Positions 22,663 through 34,950 of a stretch of 64,000 bases of DNA are shown here, piece by piece. Position numbers and translations under genes: made by a program. The notes under the pieces are model-generated. The model worked only from the letters and a program-made list of their open reading frames with translations. It did no database searches and was not told the origin of the DNA. Location: positions 1,035,253 to 1,099,252 of the forward strand of contig NW_022985449.1 of the NCBI RefSeq assembly GCF_010093595.1, given 5' to 3'. The DNA is from Mytilinidion resinicola (Eukaryota > Ascomycota > Dothideomycetes > Mytilinidiales > Mytilinidiaceae). Each line of letters begins with the position of its first letter. Position 1 is the first letter of the stretch.

Positions 22663-23442
22663 ATGTCGTCGAGATATCCTCCCCCAAAGACTCGCTCGCT
22701 CCCGCCGGCTTACGGCAGATATCCGCCCGAGCATGACGAGTATGGGCGCGCAATCCAAGTAAGATCACCGCATAACGCTGCTGTTGTCTACGATGATTCT
22801 CGATACTTCAGCTCCGCTCCTCGGTCTGAACCCAGACGGTCTGGGCGAAGCGTCCATTTCGATAAAGCCCTCATCCAGCTTGCAGAAGGCTACGAAGCCG
22901 CAGAACCAGTGATTACAGAGTTCAAAGCCGGATTTGATCAGGAGATGGGCGCCATCAAGATGTACGCCGACGACGAGATCTTAGACAGGCTCTGGCACGC
23001 GAGAGTACAGTTTAAGCCGAAAGCCGATCAAAGGAAGGGGAAAGACCAGGAAGATCAAAGCGAGGAGAATGGCTCAGAGGAGGAGCTGCTGGCGAAGAGC
23101 AAAGATTTTCAGAAGTCGCTACAGTCGCTGATTCGCGGCTTGGAGAGCTCGATGAATGCGATGCCTACGCTCCAGTCGAAGCCGAAACTTACGCAGAAGG
23201 AGAAGGAAAATGTCGAGAGGGTTGTTAAGAAGCTTCGGCCAGCATCAGAAGAGTGTCTTAAGCTTGCTAGGCAAGCGGGGAAGCGCGTTACACAACTTCA
23301 GGAGTTGCTGAAAGAGTTGGCGTATCTCAAGCTCATGATCGATGAGTGGCCGGAGTTCACGTCGCCTGAAAGCCGCAGGCGGAATGATGAGAGCTTTGAA
23401 GAGGGAGAAGACTATGATAATGGATCACGGGAAGATGATTAG
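22663..23442 (+). CDS. Hypothetical coiled-coil protein
   Basis: A single exon of 259 aa. The N-terminus is Pro/Tyr/Arg-rich (MSSRYPPPKTRSLPPAYGRYPP). From about residue 65 it is predicted helical and highly charged (HFDKALIQLAEGYEAAEPVITEFKAGFDQEMG), with coiled-coil heptads in ENVERVVKKLRPASEE and GKRVTQLQELLKELAYLKL. It ends in an acidic tail (ESFEEGEDYDNG). No known domain is recognised. The uninterrupted length, clean start and even codon use make it a likely gene. It is convergent with the MOSC gene, 171 bp from stop to stop. Confidence 0.75.
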   Translation: MSSRYPPPKTRSLPPAYGRYPPEHDEYGRAIQVRSPHNAAVVYDDSRYFSSAPRSEPRRSGRSVHFDKALIQLAEGYEAAEPVITEFKAGFDQEMGAIKMYADDEILDRLWHARVQFKPKADQRKGKDQEDQSEENGSEEELLAKSKDFQKSLQSLIRGLESSMNAMPTLQSKPKLTQKEKENVERVVKKLRPASEECLKLARQAGKRVTQLQELLKELAYLKLMIDEWPEFTSPESRRRNDESFEEGEDYDNGSREDD

Positions 23443-23613
23443 ATTGAATCAGATGTATGTAGGTAGTCCATCAATTTTTACAGGCAACGTTGTTGATAAA
23501 TCATGAAGTTGAAGGGAAATGTCGTTCAAACATTAACGTCGAAGTGGTGAGGTCGTGGGAGGACGCCCTTCTCAATAGCCCGGTATCGTTACATTTTCCA
23601 ATCTGCAGTATTG

Positions 23614-24683
23614 TTAGCGTGGGTTTTGGCATTTCTTTTCTATCGGGAGCGCACTCCATGTTGTCGGTTCCGAGTTTCGCTTTGTAACGAATACTTCGTC
23701 ACCTATTCTCACTCGCTTCGCGTCATCCTTCGGCTCCAAGAATCCGTACCTCCCAAAGACAGGACTATACTTGGAGCCTGTATCAATTCTCCTGTCCTTC
23801 TGTAACTTTTTCAAAATAGTCCCCGCTTCTCCAGTCCCGGGTTTGCCAGTAGAGTAGTCGATGTTGATGCTTGGGCAGCGACCACAGTTGTGCCTGAGGG
23901 ATATCTCAGCATCGCCTAACCGCACTGCTCCCCATAAGTCTTCTTCCCACGCTGACTCGGCTCCGTCCACAACAACGTTTGGTCTGAATTTGGTGATATC
24001 CATCTCTTCGCCATCTGGAAGTCGTGAGGATACGTCGTCTAATGACTTCTGGGATACAACAAGATACGAAGCACAGTCCGTGAACGTGAGCTGATCGTAA
24101 TCTGGCTTCGACATGGCTAAGCTTGGGACAAGGCTCGTGATGCTTGAAAACCATGATCCTGTTGGCTTGTCGATCTCCTGTTCTCCAAAGAGAGAGGGTC
24201 TCGTGTTATTACCCACATGAACCAAGACGACGTCGTAGCCAAAGCAGTCAGAGAACCACTTGTTGAAGCTCTCTTGCATCTTGTAACCGTCAAGGCCGCT
24301 ACGATACATAGTAACCTCAACAGTATCTAAGCCAGTGACGTCGGGCTGTAGAGGAACCGATAGCTGCTTCTCCTGGCCACCTGGAGGCCTAAATGTTACG
24401 ACAATACTGCCAGCTCCAGATTCATCCTCGTCGGGGAAGATGATGCGGGTGAAGAACAGGGTCATTGCTGTGACTTTGGAGACCTGCATAGGTTCGTAGC
24501 GATCCGGACGGACCCTGAGCAGCATGTATTTCCGGTCGTATGGAAAGCCATGCCTCGTGACAGCAGTTTCACTAAGTGCTGTAGGCCGTAGTGACTTGAT
24601 AGGGTATGTGTATAGCTATTTAAGGGGATATTCAATAAGATGAATCTATCGAAGTGAAGCTGACTTACCTGGCTGATCTTCAT
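23614..24683 (-). CDS. MOSC-domain protein (mARC/YcbX-like)
   Basis: Exons 24683-24669 (only 15 nt, MKISQ) and 24615-23614 give 338 aa. The N-terminal MOSC_N beta-barrel begins right at the join: LYTYPIKSLRPTALSETAV...GFPYDRKYML. The C-terminal MOSC domain contains DYDQLTFTDCASYLVVS, ITKFRPNVVVDG and the conserved Cys in NCGRCPSINID, followed by RIGDEVFV. Family role: MOSC proteins bind molybdenum cofactor, and the mARC relatives reduce N-hydroxylated compounds. No pyridoxal aminotransferase domain is present, so it is not a Moco sulfurase. The phase-0 intron and short first exon are needed to supply the family's N-terminal strand. Confidence 0.92.
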
Positions 24684-26297
24684 GTTGCTTTTGTACAATT
24701 CGTCGATTCAGGTCAGAGTGGCTCAGTATGCTAGATGTCAGTGGAGTGCAGGAAGAATTATAACGGTGGTTCTTGCTCTAGGTGGTTGTGTAACACTTCG
24801 CGCGCACTTCGAGGTTTGATAACATGTTACCCCAACTTTAGGAACTCGATAGGCGTGATAAGGGCGGATGGATGCTATTTCTCCAGCGCGTTAGCTTATG
24901 CCGCTCCGGAAGATCGTCCGGAACGGCCGCAAAATGCCGTAGTAGCCAGCCACATGACCATTGTCGACTTTGCTGCGCGTTTGACGATATGGAGACTCTT
25001 CTATCACAACATCACTGTTTTTGATGCTATTCATCCCAGTCGCCGAATCCCGACTGAGGCTCGGCTGCTAGCTTGAAAATGTTCAGATGCCTTCGTCGTG
25101 CTACAGAAATTGGGATATCAATCTTCCCTTAAATCTGAGCTTGAAATCTGTGATCTCTACTCCGTGTTCGGCAACATTAGAGAGACGCCACATTGTGCTC
25201 GTTCCTGCATATCACTCTTTGCACTGTTGAGATGCTCGGAAATCACATCAATCCACTTTTCTTGCGGAGCCTAGGGCTGAAACCGGAATAATAATTGGAC
25301 AAAAGCGTTCAAAACCTATCGTAGATTATGCGCTAGCATCCTGCTCCATAGCCCACGATGTCATGAGCTCTCTAGGACATGCAGACAACTCGGCCATAGT
25401 CCGAGTAGGGTCATGATCGCGGCTCGGCTGTGAAGAGCAAGGCTTCATGGTGAATACCAACATAGCATTCTGCTCCATCGATCTCGGAGACTCCGGCATC
25501 TTTGGACCCTGTGCTGGCCCACCTTAACCACGACTGGCTTGCGGTTCACGTTAGCAGTCCGAAGAATGGGACCGCGTGGCCATCCACGCTGGCACGGATG
25601 CATGTCATTGGGTCCGTTGAAGGTGGAAGACTTGTTCCTGGCGGCACCGACACGGGACAGGAGAGAGCCGCTGCAGGTTTGACGATCGTCCAGAGGGCCC
25701 GAGGGGTGCTGCTGTGCTCGAATCAACGGTTTCTCCATAATCAAGCTTGGCCAGTGATGGGTAGTGACGCACTGTGAGTGGTGGATAGAACGAGGACAGT
25801 GGCTGTGCAAGGCGGGCAAAGCTGATGCTGGGCCGTGACGTTGGCCGGATGTGGGCGCGAGTTCGCCCCTCGATGGGTGATGGAGAGTAAGTAGGAAAGC
25901 GCTCGGCACATTCGCCGCCGTCCAGCAATCAAGACCACGTGAATAGCCCTGCAAAGCCTATGTATCCAGCCTCTTCCATCTATCACTATCGCCTTCCTGA
26001 CGACTACAACCAACTCCACACGCTCCGACCAACCTCCGCCTCGCTTTGCAGTCAGCCTGAGTGAACGCCTCGACGAGCCACCCGCGTCCTTGCTGACACA
26101 AGCCGCGCTTGCTACGCAGCCTTGCTCGTGAATATATCAGCCCTTTGCGACAAACAATCCGGTCTTCAGCTGCGGCTACAGGCTGACGACTATTCGAACC
26201 TTGCTTGGAATACACTAAAGCATCTTCCCTCGCCTTTTATACCACCACGTCATCTCTCAGAGCTACCTCCCACCACCAACAACCACATACTACAGAC
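24684..26297. other. Divergent intergenic region
   Basis: 1.6 kb between the MOSC gene and the second patatin gene. Several overlapping ORFs lack any domain or start context. The last 300 bases, rich in CCTCC and ACCACC, look like the patatin gene's leader. No mobile element is recognised here. Confidence 0.45.
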
Positions 26298-28281
26298 ATG
26301 GCCATGGCATCGAGTGGGATACGGCGGAAAGACACCACGAAGGGCCCGCCTCTGCGCATTCTATCACTAGGTAAGTGATTTCCGCGTTGCGGGTAAGACC
26401 CAAACTGACTTTGACGATTTAGATGGCGGAGGTGTTCGAGGCTACTCCATGCTCATTCTGCTTCAAGAGCTCATGCACCGGACATTTGTCGAGATCGAGG
26501 GCCGCGCACCGAAACGACACGAAATCCCGAAGCCATGCGACCATTTCGATCTCATCGGAGGGACGGGCACAGGCGGCCTGATCGCCATAATGTTGGGCCG
26601 ACTGCGGATGGATATCGACACTTGCAAGGACGTCTACGTACGGATGACGAAGAAAGTCTTCGAGACTGATAAGACATTTGCTGGCATACCCTACCGATCC
26701 ACCCTGTTCAAGGCGTCCAAACTGGAAGAGGCTATCATGGAGTGCGTGAGGGAACACACCATCTATGACGACGAAGGGAACGACAACGACGAATCGTCAA
26801 ACGTGGACCTCAGGACGCCTATGACGCCTATGACGCCCGGAAGCGCTTATCACATTCCTAAAAGAAGTCAGAGCAATGCCAGTCGGTACAGTCAGATCGG
26901 GTCGACGCCACTCAATCAACGGATTGCCGCGATGAAATACGGAAACCCCAACGCTCTTATGTACGATTCGAGGGAAAACCGGACCAAGACGTAAGTACCG
27001 TACCAAAGCTACTGTTCAATGAATGCTAATACGTGATATAGTGCGGTTACAGCAGTATACAAAGGCACCCCCAAGAAGGGCAACTCAGTGCTCCTTCGTT
27101 CGTACGACTCTCGCAAAGAACCGGCCCCAGAGTTCAACTGCACTATATGGCAAGCCGGTCGCGCAACCTCTGCAACTGGCCTGGCATTCAAACCCATTCA
27201 GATTGGCCAGTCTGTTTTCATCGACGAAGGTGCTGGGAAGTACAATCCAGCGCCGCAGATTCTTGACGAAGCCGTCTGCAACGAGTGGCCTGGCCGCGAA
27301 GTAGGCGTCTTCGTCAGCATTGGCACTGGCAAAAGGCCGCCCGGCTCAGATGGGCGGAAGCAAGAGTGGTGGGAGGATTTCGTTGGATCTAACATGGGGA
27401 ACTTCGCGGAAGCACGACGCCGGCTCATCTCCAAGATTGAAGGCTGCGAAGAGACACACTTGTCAATGAAAGACTCCTTGGCCAAGCGCCAGGTCAACCC
27501 GGAGAACTACTATCGCTTAAACGTGAACGTCGGCGTCGGAGAGTTCGGTATGAACGAGTGGGGCCGGCTAGCAGACATCAGCACAAACACACGCAGGTAT
27601 CTATCGGATCCTGACGTGCAGAGTAAGAATCTGGACGCTGCAGCTAAACTTGGTCGTATCTACCGTGCAAAGATACGTTGGGAGCGCGCCCAGAACGGCG
27701 AAAACCAATATGCACAGCAACAAGGAGGCCAATGGGACCGCCCTCTCCCGGCGCCGCCATCCTCGTTTACCTATACAGAGCCGATGGCCATCGAGCTCCC
27801 AGCGAACGAAGACGTCCCCCCTCAAAGCTACGACCACCAGCGTCCGCAGTCACAACTCCTTTCCCCATCCAACTACCAGCACAACCAACGCCGGCCGTTG
27901 GAATCCGAGAAGATCATGATCACGTCCGCTGACGAGTTCCCCACCTTCGACCCCCGCCATTCAGGCGAATTAACCTCAGGCTACCGCCGCAGCAACGAGC
28001 AGTTTACATCTCGACCCCACAGCTCGTCCGCCGGCTCCTTCAAGGAGTCGCCCCGCCGCAGCGGTGAGGAGCCGCGCGTTAGCAGCGAGACAATGCCTAA
28101 CACGCCTCCGCCACGGCCCCCAAAGACACCGATCCAGCACGATGTTAAGCCTGGTATCAAGCCTGGTATGCAGGGCACCCTGTCGCGCCCGCCGGCGGGC
28201 ATCGTGCTACCGTATCCCGACACTGATGGCCCGCCGCCTGTGGTCAACATGGCGAGAAAGCCGGAGTACGGCGTGCGGTGA
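26298..28281 (+). CDS. Patatin-like protein lacking the nucleophilic Ser
   Basis: Exons 26298-26370, 26423-26990 and 27042-28281 give 626 aa. DGGGVRGYS spans the first join (D25). The nucleophile elbow reads GGTGTGGLIAIMLGRLRM, with Gly73 where patatins carry Ser (GTSTGG). The Asp motif is DEGAGKYNP (D275) instead of DGG or DGA. The protein is therefore probably not a classical Ser-Asp lipase. The rest of the fold is conserved (GRATSATGLAF, VFVSIGTGKRPPG). A C-terminal Pro/Ser-rich tail of about 200 residues is absent from the paralogue at 15.8 kb. Intron sites and phases match that paralogue exactly, which indicates common descent. A regulatory or binding role is inference. Confidence 0.9.
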
Positions 28282-29229
28282 TCGAGGGAGAACCACGGCT
28301 CCTGCTCATATACATATCTTTTTCTTGACGTGGCGTTTTTCGGCTTAACCACGGCGTTGGCTACATTATAAACACGTTTGATGACCAAACTCACGACGGA
28401 GTTCCTGGCGCTTGGGGTAGTGATTTTGGGCAAGGAGGACTGAGGCATATAGAAACGAACTGGCCGTTAGACTTCATGTTGGGTTATGGACGTGGGATTT
28501 GGAAACAATTTAGGGAAGATCGACAGGGAGTTTGTTCTCGTAATACGCTCACGAGCAGAGCGAGGGTGGATAAATCTCGTTATGTATTTGATACCCATGA
28601 ACTATACCTACTATTGTTTGAAAAAACTCTGCTTTGTTGCCTATCTGATCTATAAAACTCTGCAGCTCTCTTGCGAGGATAATCTTGACTCTTGACTTTG
28701 GGCAGTGAACTTGAGATGGGACTGTTGTGGAAATGCTAGCGATCTGATTGGCGAGGAAGATGAATCGGAAACAGGACGATCGTCTGAGATTCATACATCA
28801 ACATCGCTCCGAGGCTCCGTTGATCATCTAATCACTCACCTTGGACTCTTAAGCAGCTACAGAACTTGCAAACGCCCGAGCTGTCCCTTTTCAAGCAGCT
28901 CTGCTTTCACTGTGGTGTCGGGCCGATGACGTCGCCGGTTACGGCCGCAAGAGCATACCTTTGTAAGCTGCTAGTGTTGATAGTTATCTGGATCCTCCGA
29001 TGTGCCGACATCGTTCTTGTGCATGAAAGACAGTACTTAAATTACGACGGCTTCGTAGGATTCAGTCACCATCTACGCATCCTCCGAATCTGCCTCGACT
29101 ACTTGCCTACCTTCCGAGTCCATACAAGCACTAGTGCAGCTATCACATCAGCTTCAGCTCAACAAAGTCAACAACAACTCTAACTCAACCCCAACTCCTC
29201 ACCAACCCAACCCAACCCCAACACCCCCA
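28282..29229. other. Intergenic between patatin-like and DUF1772 genes
   Basis: Nothing coding is supported. The last 100 bases (AACTCAACCCCAACTCC and similar) form a C/A-rich leader before the DUF1772 start. Confidence 0.5.
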
Positions 29230-29844
29230 ATGGCCTCCCTACTCCCCCTCAGCCCCTCCTCAACCTCACTCCTCCAAGGCTACGCCATCATCTCCGCCGC
29301 CCTCGCAGCTGGTCCGTACCTTCTCCCTCCTCACCCCACCAACTTGCGCTCCCCCTCACCTCTAACCTCCCAACTAACACAACCCACCACAGGCACCAAC
29401 CTCTCAACCTCCTTCCTCACAATCCCCACCATCCTCCTCTCCCCGCACCCCCTCCTGCTCGCGCAATGGACGGCCCTCTACTCCGCCGGCATCACCCCCA
29501 TGGTCACCCTCTCCATGACCTCGACCACCGCCTTCGCCGTCCTCGCCTACGCCTCCCACGCCTCCGCCCTCCCTGCCGCAGCTAGCACGGCGAAGCTGTA
29601 CGGCGTCGCGGCGGCCGCGGCGTTCGCGATGGCGCCGTGGACGCGGCTGGTCATGTGGGGCACGAACCAGCGGCTGCTGGCGCTGAACCAGGAGCGGGAG
29701 CAGGGGACGGGGGGCAAGGGGGTGGTGGAGGCCGGGGAGGAGCCGGTGGATCGGCTGGTGGAGCGGTGGGCGGGGTTGAATGTGGTAAGGGGGGTGGCGA
29801 GTTTGGGGGCGGCGGTGGTGGGGGGGTTGGCGAGTTTGGCATGA
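29230..29844 (+). CDS. DUF1772 (anthrone-oxygenase-like) membrane protein
   Basis: Exons 29230-29311 and 29393-29844 give 177 aa. The intron is 81 nt, divisible by three and stop-free. Branch CTAAC and acceptor CCACCACAG support splicing, and the join ALAAGTNLSTSFLTIP restores the first helix block of the family. Four hydrophobic segments are visible (near 14-32, 55-75, 85-105 and 150-175). A single Trp/Tyr/Ser block follows LLAQW (TALYSAG). DUF1772 includes anthrone oxygenases of some polyketide clusters, but no polyketide synthase lies nearby, so a general membrane role is as likely. The coding strand is C-rich first and G-rich from about 29640. Confidence 0.78.
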   Translation: MASLLPLSPSSTSLLQGYAIISAALAAGPYLLPPHPTNLRSPSPLTSQLTQPTTGTNLSTSFLTIPTILLSPHPLLLAQWTALYSAGITPMVTLSMTSTTAFAVLAYASHASALPAAASTAKLYGVAAAAAFAMAPWTRLVMWGTNQRLLALNQEREQGTGGKGVVEAGEEPVDRLVERWAGLNVVRGVASLGAAVVGGLASLA

Positions 29845-31752
29845 AGGCTGTTTGAAGGCATCTGGATGCTGGAAGGGGAGAGGATGGGATGGGATGGGAT
29901 GGGATGGGTGGCTTGAGTAGCTGGGGGCTTCCGAGACCACTTTCGGACAGGCTAATGGATGGTATTCGTGGATGCCGAAAACGGCGGTTATGATGATGAA
30001 CGGCGAGGGGGGTGATGGTTGTGTGATTAGTATGGCAAGACTTTTTTACTTCTTCTCTCAGCTTTCTTTAGGCAGTTGCTGTATATATTGGTTTTTCGCT
30101 GTATGCTGCTATATAACATGTGCAAAGGGTTCAAATCACGTGTTCCTTTAGACTTTCTCCTATAAAAGCTTACTCTGCTTCGTCAGAACTCCATTTCTTC
30201 CACAGTGTTGGCCGCGGGGAGGATCAAATTGGCTATGGGATCGCATCGATGTCTGGGACTTGGTGCGGTGTTGGGGGGGGGGGGGGTTCAAAATCAACGG
30301 CTTGTCCGACCGATGTGTGGTACTCTGGTATCAAACATGCGAAGACAAAGCTTATGATGGACGTGCTTGCCGTGTGTGCAAAACTCTTGAACCAAATACT
30401 CCTGATGTTGGGCCTGATGGGAGATTTGGGGACCTGCGGTCACCCACTTTAGGTTGATGCTGCACATCTACTCTTGAAAATAGTGGGGGACAAGATCAGA
30501 ACGTGTAGTTAGATGTTAGCTATCCTTGAACGTCTAAGCTGTACGGTATCATACCATCTTCGCGATGAGATCTTTTCCAGTTGTGCTGCGGTGAAGAGCA
30601 TCATTATAGCCCAATACCCGCCAAGCTGTTCTCCCCGTCTACATACGGGATGAGCACTGTCCGAATCCACATCTGAGTTAGGTTTGAACAACCTCACAGA
30701 CATCTATCGCTCTACCGAAACCGAGAAACCCCGAAGCTTGCTAGCATTTATACCTGTCAGACGTCGACAAATCACGATCACATGCCGGCACACGTGCACA
30801 ATCATACTCCTAACCAGTCCATTCTACAGCCAACCTCGAGTCTCTCATCGGTGGCACATGTACTATACATCCCACTCCCTCCTCCCCCTTTCCCTCGCCC
30901 CTTAGCCTCCCACTGCCTCGCGCTCACCCTCAAAATGTCGCCACTGCCACTGGTATCATTCCCCAACTGCACCCACTCAACACTCCAAACCTCCCCCATT
31001 CCCACCGAATCTCCAAGCCTCTCTCACCTCTCCCACCACCAACCTCAGCTATTTCCCCCCAAAATCAACAATGCACGCTTTTTAACCCATCCATAACCAG
31101 CCCAATGATTTCCATTTCGCACTACCAATACAGGTGAACAATCTCAGGGGCACGCAAAGCCCGAAACCACGGGAGGCCGGCTTTTGCAGATGATACAAAA
31201 CGGGGTGCTGCGCAACCCCAACCCCTCCACGGGGGTTTTTGCATTGAAAAAAAGCAGGAGAGAAGTAGAAAAAACGCCTCCCAGTCCTTCGTCCAATGTG
31301 GTAGATATGTCGCAGAGCCGGACTAGCATTCGCGCCGAAGGATGCCGGTATTTTGGGGGTCGCCGCCCCGGTGGTCTGTGACGATACCACACATCGGTAT
31401 CGGCGGGTCGTCGAGTTTCCGATATCCCCGCTGGCAATCCAAAGGCCCGGCTACTTTGATAGAGAAAAAATGCAATGAATACATTCGGAGGGCATGAAAA
31501 AAGGACGCGAAAAGTGTTCCTCCAATGTGCAAATAAAAAGGCCATCGACACCACGCTATAACGCAGAGCATGCAGAAAAGACACAAACAATCCCGCTTCG
31601 CTATCAAAGTCGTACATGAGAAGTTGAAAGGAAATAGTCGTTAATGCTGAAGAGCTGTAAATTTGGCTGGACGTGCGAGTCGGGCCAGTCTAAAGTCATA
31701 AATGGTGTGGGTCGGAGGAGGAGGTGAAGGGAGAAGACCGACGAGGGCGGAA
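29845..31752. other. Convergent intergenic region with G-rich tracts
   Basis: About 1.9 kb between the DUF1772 and Vac7-like genes. It contains a GGGAT tandem repeat (29886-29910) and a run of 14 Gs (30273-30286). ORFs over 100 aa on the minus strand (for example 31144-31617) show no domain. Confidence 0.5.
29886..29910 (+). repeat. GGGAT pentamer repeat, G-quadruplex candidate
   Basis: Five GGG runs separated by AT, ending GGGTGG. This meets the G3N2G3N2G3N2G3 rule for a quadruplex on the coding strand of DUF1772, about 40 bp past its stop codon. Confidence 0.85.
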
Positions 31753-34700
31753 TTATGTTGAGTGGGTGTGGAAAGGTCGTCCGCGGGCGTCCCATCGACC
31801 CCATACCGGATTTTTCCGCCTATGGGTATCTTCCATGATATGCCCGCTGTCGATCTTCATCGTGACAGCAGCTGAAGCCTTCTCTTTGCTGGGATCGTAC
31901 AAATATTTGCCATTGATCGGTACCGTGTGATCTCGGGTGCTTAAGGGAAGCTGGTATTTCAGAACGCCACGAACGAGAAGCTCAAATGGATACTCAAGAA
32001 CCCTCTCCCATCTCTCTGTGCCTCCGGTCTCAGTTTTGTTACCGGGTTTTGAGATGCGGAACTCGCCGAGAGAGTAATGGGGGTGGCGTTTGATAAATGA
32101 TCCATCGAAATTGAGCGGCGAGTCGAAGTGCAAGATTCGCCCAAGTTCCATGATATAGCCGTTGCCCTCGTCGTCATCGGGGATAGGATCAGTGCCTTCG
32201 TCGACGCCGTCGCTTGTATGGAGCTGCTGCGTTTCAGTCTCCAATTTTACAGAGCTGGAAACAGCCTTCGGGGACAGGGAATTGAGAAAGTCTCCGTGTT
32301 TATCGATGGGAGAATGTTGAGGACCATGCTCGCGCCACCACCTCTCTGAAGCGACATGCTTGCTCTTGGCGAAGACGAGCACATCCATGTCCGCAACGGT
32401 GACGCCGATAATGTTCGGATTTACTGCTTCGACGAGAAGGTCCATGATGATTTCCTGTTCGCTGGCAATGACGTTCTGTACTTCTCGAACACCCACTCCA
32501 TACAGTGGTTTCGTTGTTGCGAATATGAGTCCAACGGCACCGAATACTAAAACGAGCAGCAGTATTGATAGAACGAGGCATCCAGCAAACCTGCGGAACC
32601 AGCCGCCACTACTGTGATGCCGATCAAAAGAATCGATTCCGCGAATACTCCCGGTATTTGGTCTTCGGATCGGACGAGTACGCGGACCGCGAATCGTTCC
32701 CACTAATGGCGTTCGCTCATCATCCGCAGCGCCTTCTCCGTCAATATCATATGTCGAGTATTCTCCATTCTTCTTGGTACCGTTGCCGTTGCCGTTCGTC
32801 CGGGGGTTGTGGTTTGGGAACCTCGGACTCGTGGGCCTGGAGGATTGTCGGGATGCCATGACGCGGCTTTTCGAGTTTTGAGGGAAGGGAGAATCGTGGT
32901 CAAAGAGCGATGTGTGGTGTCCTCCTCTGGGTTGACCGTGGCGTCCGATATGATGGTGAATACTACTCCCGCCGCTAGGCCGCGACATTCCGCTACGCAT
33001 AGTACCTTCTGCTCGGTCATTACCATCATTGTCGGGGCTGCCGTTGTTATAAGGATTGTTCGCAAACTTCATGCTCCTCTTGCCGACGACCTTGTTGGAT
33101 TCTCGGACCACACTGCGAGGATCCGCAAGGCTGGCTATCGACGTCATACTGGGAGTTCTAGAGTGGTGATTTCGGCTTCGAAGGGGTTGAGAGTCTGGAT
33201 TTGACTCATAGACGAAGGTCTCATCAGAGTCGGAGGAGTTGGCCTCGTCAACGGCGCTAGCCACCTTGGCTTCGAAGACGTCGGCTTTGGAGGACGCTTT
33301 TCGAGCACCAGCGTTAGTGTATGTATAAAGATATATGAAAGACGGAGTAAAGGAAGAGGTCCGTAATGAAGGTCTGCGAGCAACCATTTCCGGACTCGAT
33401 GACATTAAGGTCGCCCTTGACGGCGATTTTTCGTGTGCCATCGGACTGCCGGAAAATGAAGTCGCAGCACGTGAGCGTGGACGATGATCCAAACTAACGC
33501 TAGGATGGTGATGATGATGAAAATAATGAGCGCGCGAGGACATACCAGTACCCGAATTTATCGAGGGAGCTTTTCGTGATGCCTTTTTCTTGGCCGGCTT
33601 TGGGCGAATAGTCTCGTTGCTTGCCTTCAACCGTAGACTGCCACTTGCATCCCGACCGGAAGCGACTCTCTCCCCTTGATTAGCGCCCAGGACGGCCTGG
33701 GGTATCGAAGGGACCGTCTCTGTCTCAACAGTCATGTTCTTAGAAGGAATATCCGGGACGGACCGTGGCGGGTTGGCCCTAAGTGAGGAGTACGAGGTCT
33801 TGGAAGGAAGTGTGGCCGACTTTGGTGTTGACGCAACACGGTGGTCAAGCGTCCTGCCTCTGTTCTCAGCTTTGTTGGGTCCGCTGTCGCTTCCACTCTC
33901 AGCTTTTGTCGTTTTCGAACTGAGGTCTTCGGTTACTTTAGTGGAGGCAGGTTGGGATCGGTCTTCGTCAGAGGATTTTGCACTGTGAGAGCCTGGTATA
34001 GAGCTGGTGAAAAGTTAGTACTATTCGGTCATGACGGAAAGCACATGCCACGGGAGCCGTTAGGTCAGCTCCGTGTCCGCGCTCTAGATGTTCTCTCAAC
34101 CATACCTTTGCGGTTGTGGTTCAAGCCCATCGAACGCCGGAGTGGTAGGTAGGCTGCCTTCCTGGACTGTTTCTAGAGTTGGCGCCGTGCCGCTGGCACC
34201 CCTTGCAGAACCCTTCATAATCGGCTGTAGTTGCTCCTCAGCATCAATATTTATGCCTTCATGCTTGGCCGGTATCCGTGACAACGGCGCTGGAGACGAG
34301 CTTTGGACGACGATAGCGGGGGCAGTAGACGTCGATTCGACTTTCCGGGGTTGTGTGCGGAGGGAGTTGCGGCGTGATCGTGAGCGTGAGTCGGTAGCCG
34401 GGGGAGGTGATTTCAGACGTGGAGACACAGGCCAGTGGGGTGTGGTTTCCCCAGAATTTGTGCCTGACGCCGGCTTCTGCGGCCGGGGAACCCTCGAAGG
34501 GTCTGGTACTGCGATGGGCGGGAGCTGGGGTGTGTTGGCCGTAGACAAGGCCCGCTGGATGGCTGCCGCAGAGGGAACTGTATTGCCCGAACCGGCGAAG
34601 CTGGCACCTCGATTTGGACTCACGTCAGTGCTGCTCTTCCGGGAGCGTAGTCCTGACTTTGCGATGGAGCCTGTGGTTGCCCCGGGGCGCAGTGGCGGTC

Positions 34701-34950
34701 TAGCGGGCGAGCTGTCCCTGGACGACAGCGGTGAATTTGCTGTTGAGGGCGAGGCCGACAGGTTCAGTGATCGTGATCCGGCAAGCACCTGCGAGCGCAT
34801 CTGGGCGTAGGATCCGCCCTCGGGAGTGGTCGACGGTGTTTGAGTGCCGCTCGCGGACGCTGCTCCGGGTGTGTCGTCGGCCACGGCTGGGGGCTCGGCC
34901 GACTGCATCGCTCCTGTGATGCTGCGAAAGTCGCCGTCGTTGGTGGTCAT
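31753..34950 (-). CDS. Vac7-like vacuolar PI(3,5)P2 regulator
   Basis: Exons 34950-34106 and 34003-31753 (102-nt intron with TACTAAC branch and CACCAG acceptor) give 1031 aa. The N-terminal 600 residues are low-complexity, rich in Ser, Pro and His, with many phospho-type motifs. A single transmembrane helix (FAGCLVLSILLLVLVFGAVGLIF, about residue 775) precedes a folded luminal LEA-like domain (VQNVIASEQEIIMDLLVEAVNPN, ITVADMDVLVFAKSK) and a tail with HPHYSLGEFRISKPGNK and YPFELLVRGVLKYQLPL. This is the layout of Vac7, which activates Fab1 kinase on the vacuole. I chose the ATG at 34950 because the more upstream open frame has no ATG. Confidence 0.85.

Noticed and set aside
33300..33360. Hidden intron in the Vac7-like gene around the residues FIYLYTYTNAG
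   Set aside because: A GT and an ACTAAC branch are visible, but no AG gives a frame-preserving join, so the segment is left as coding.
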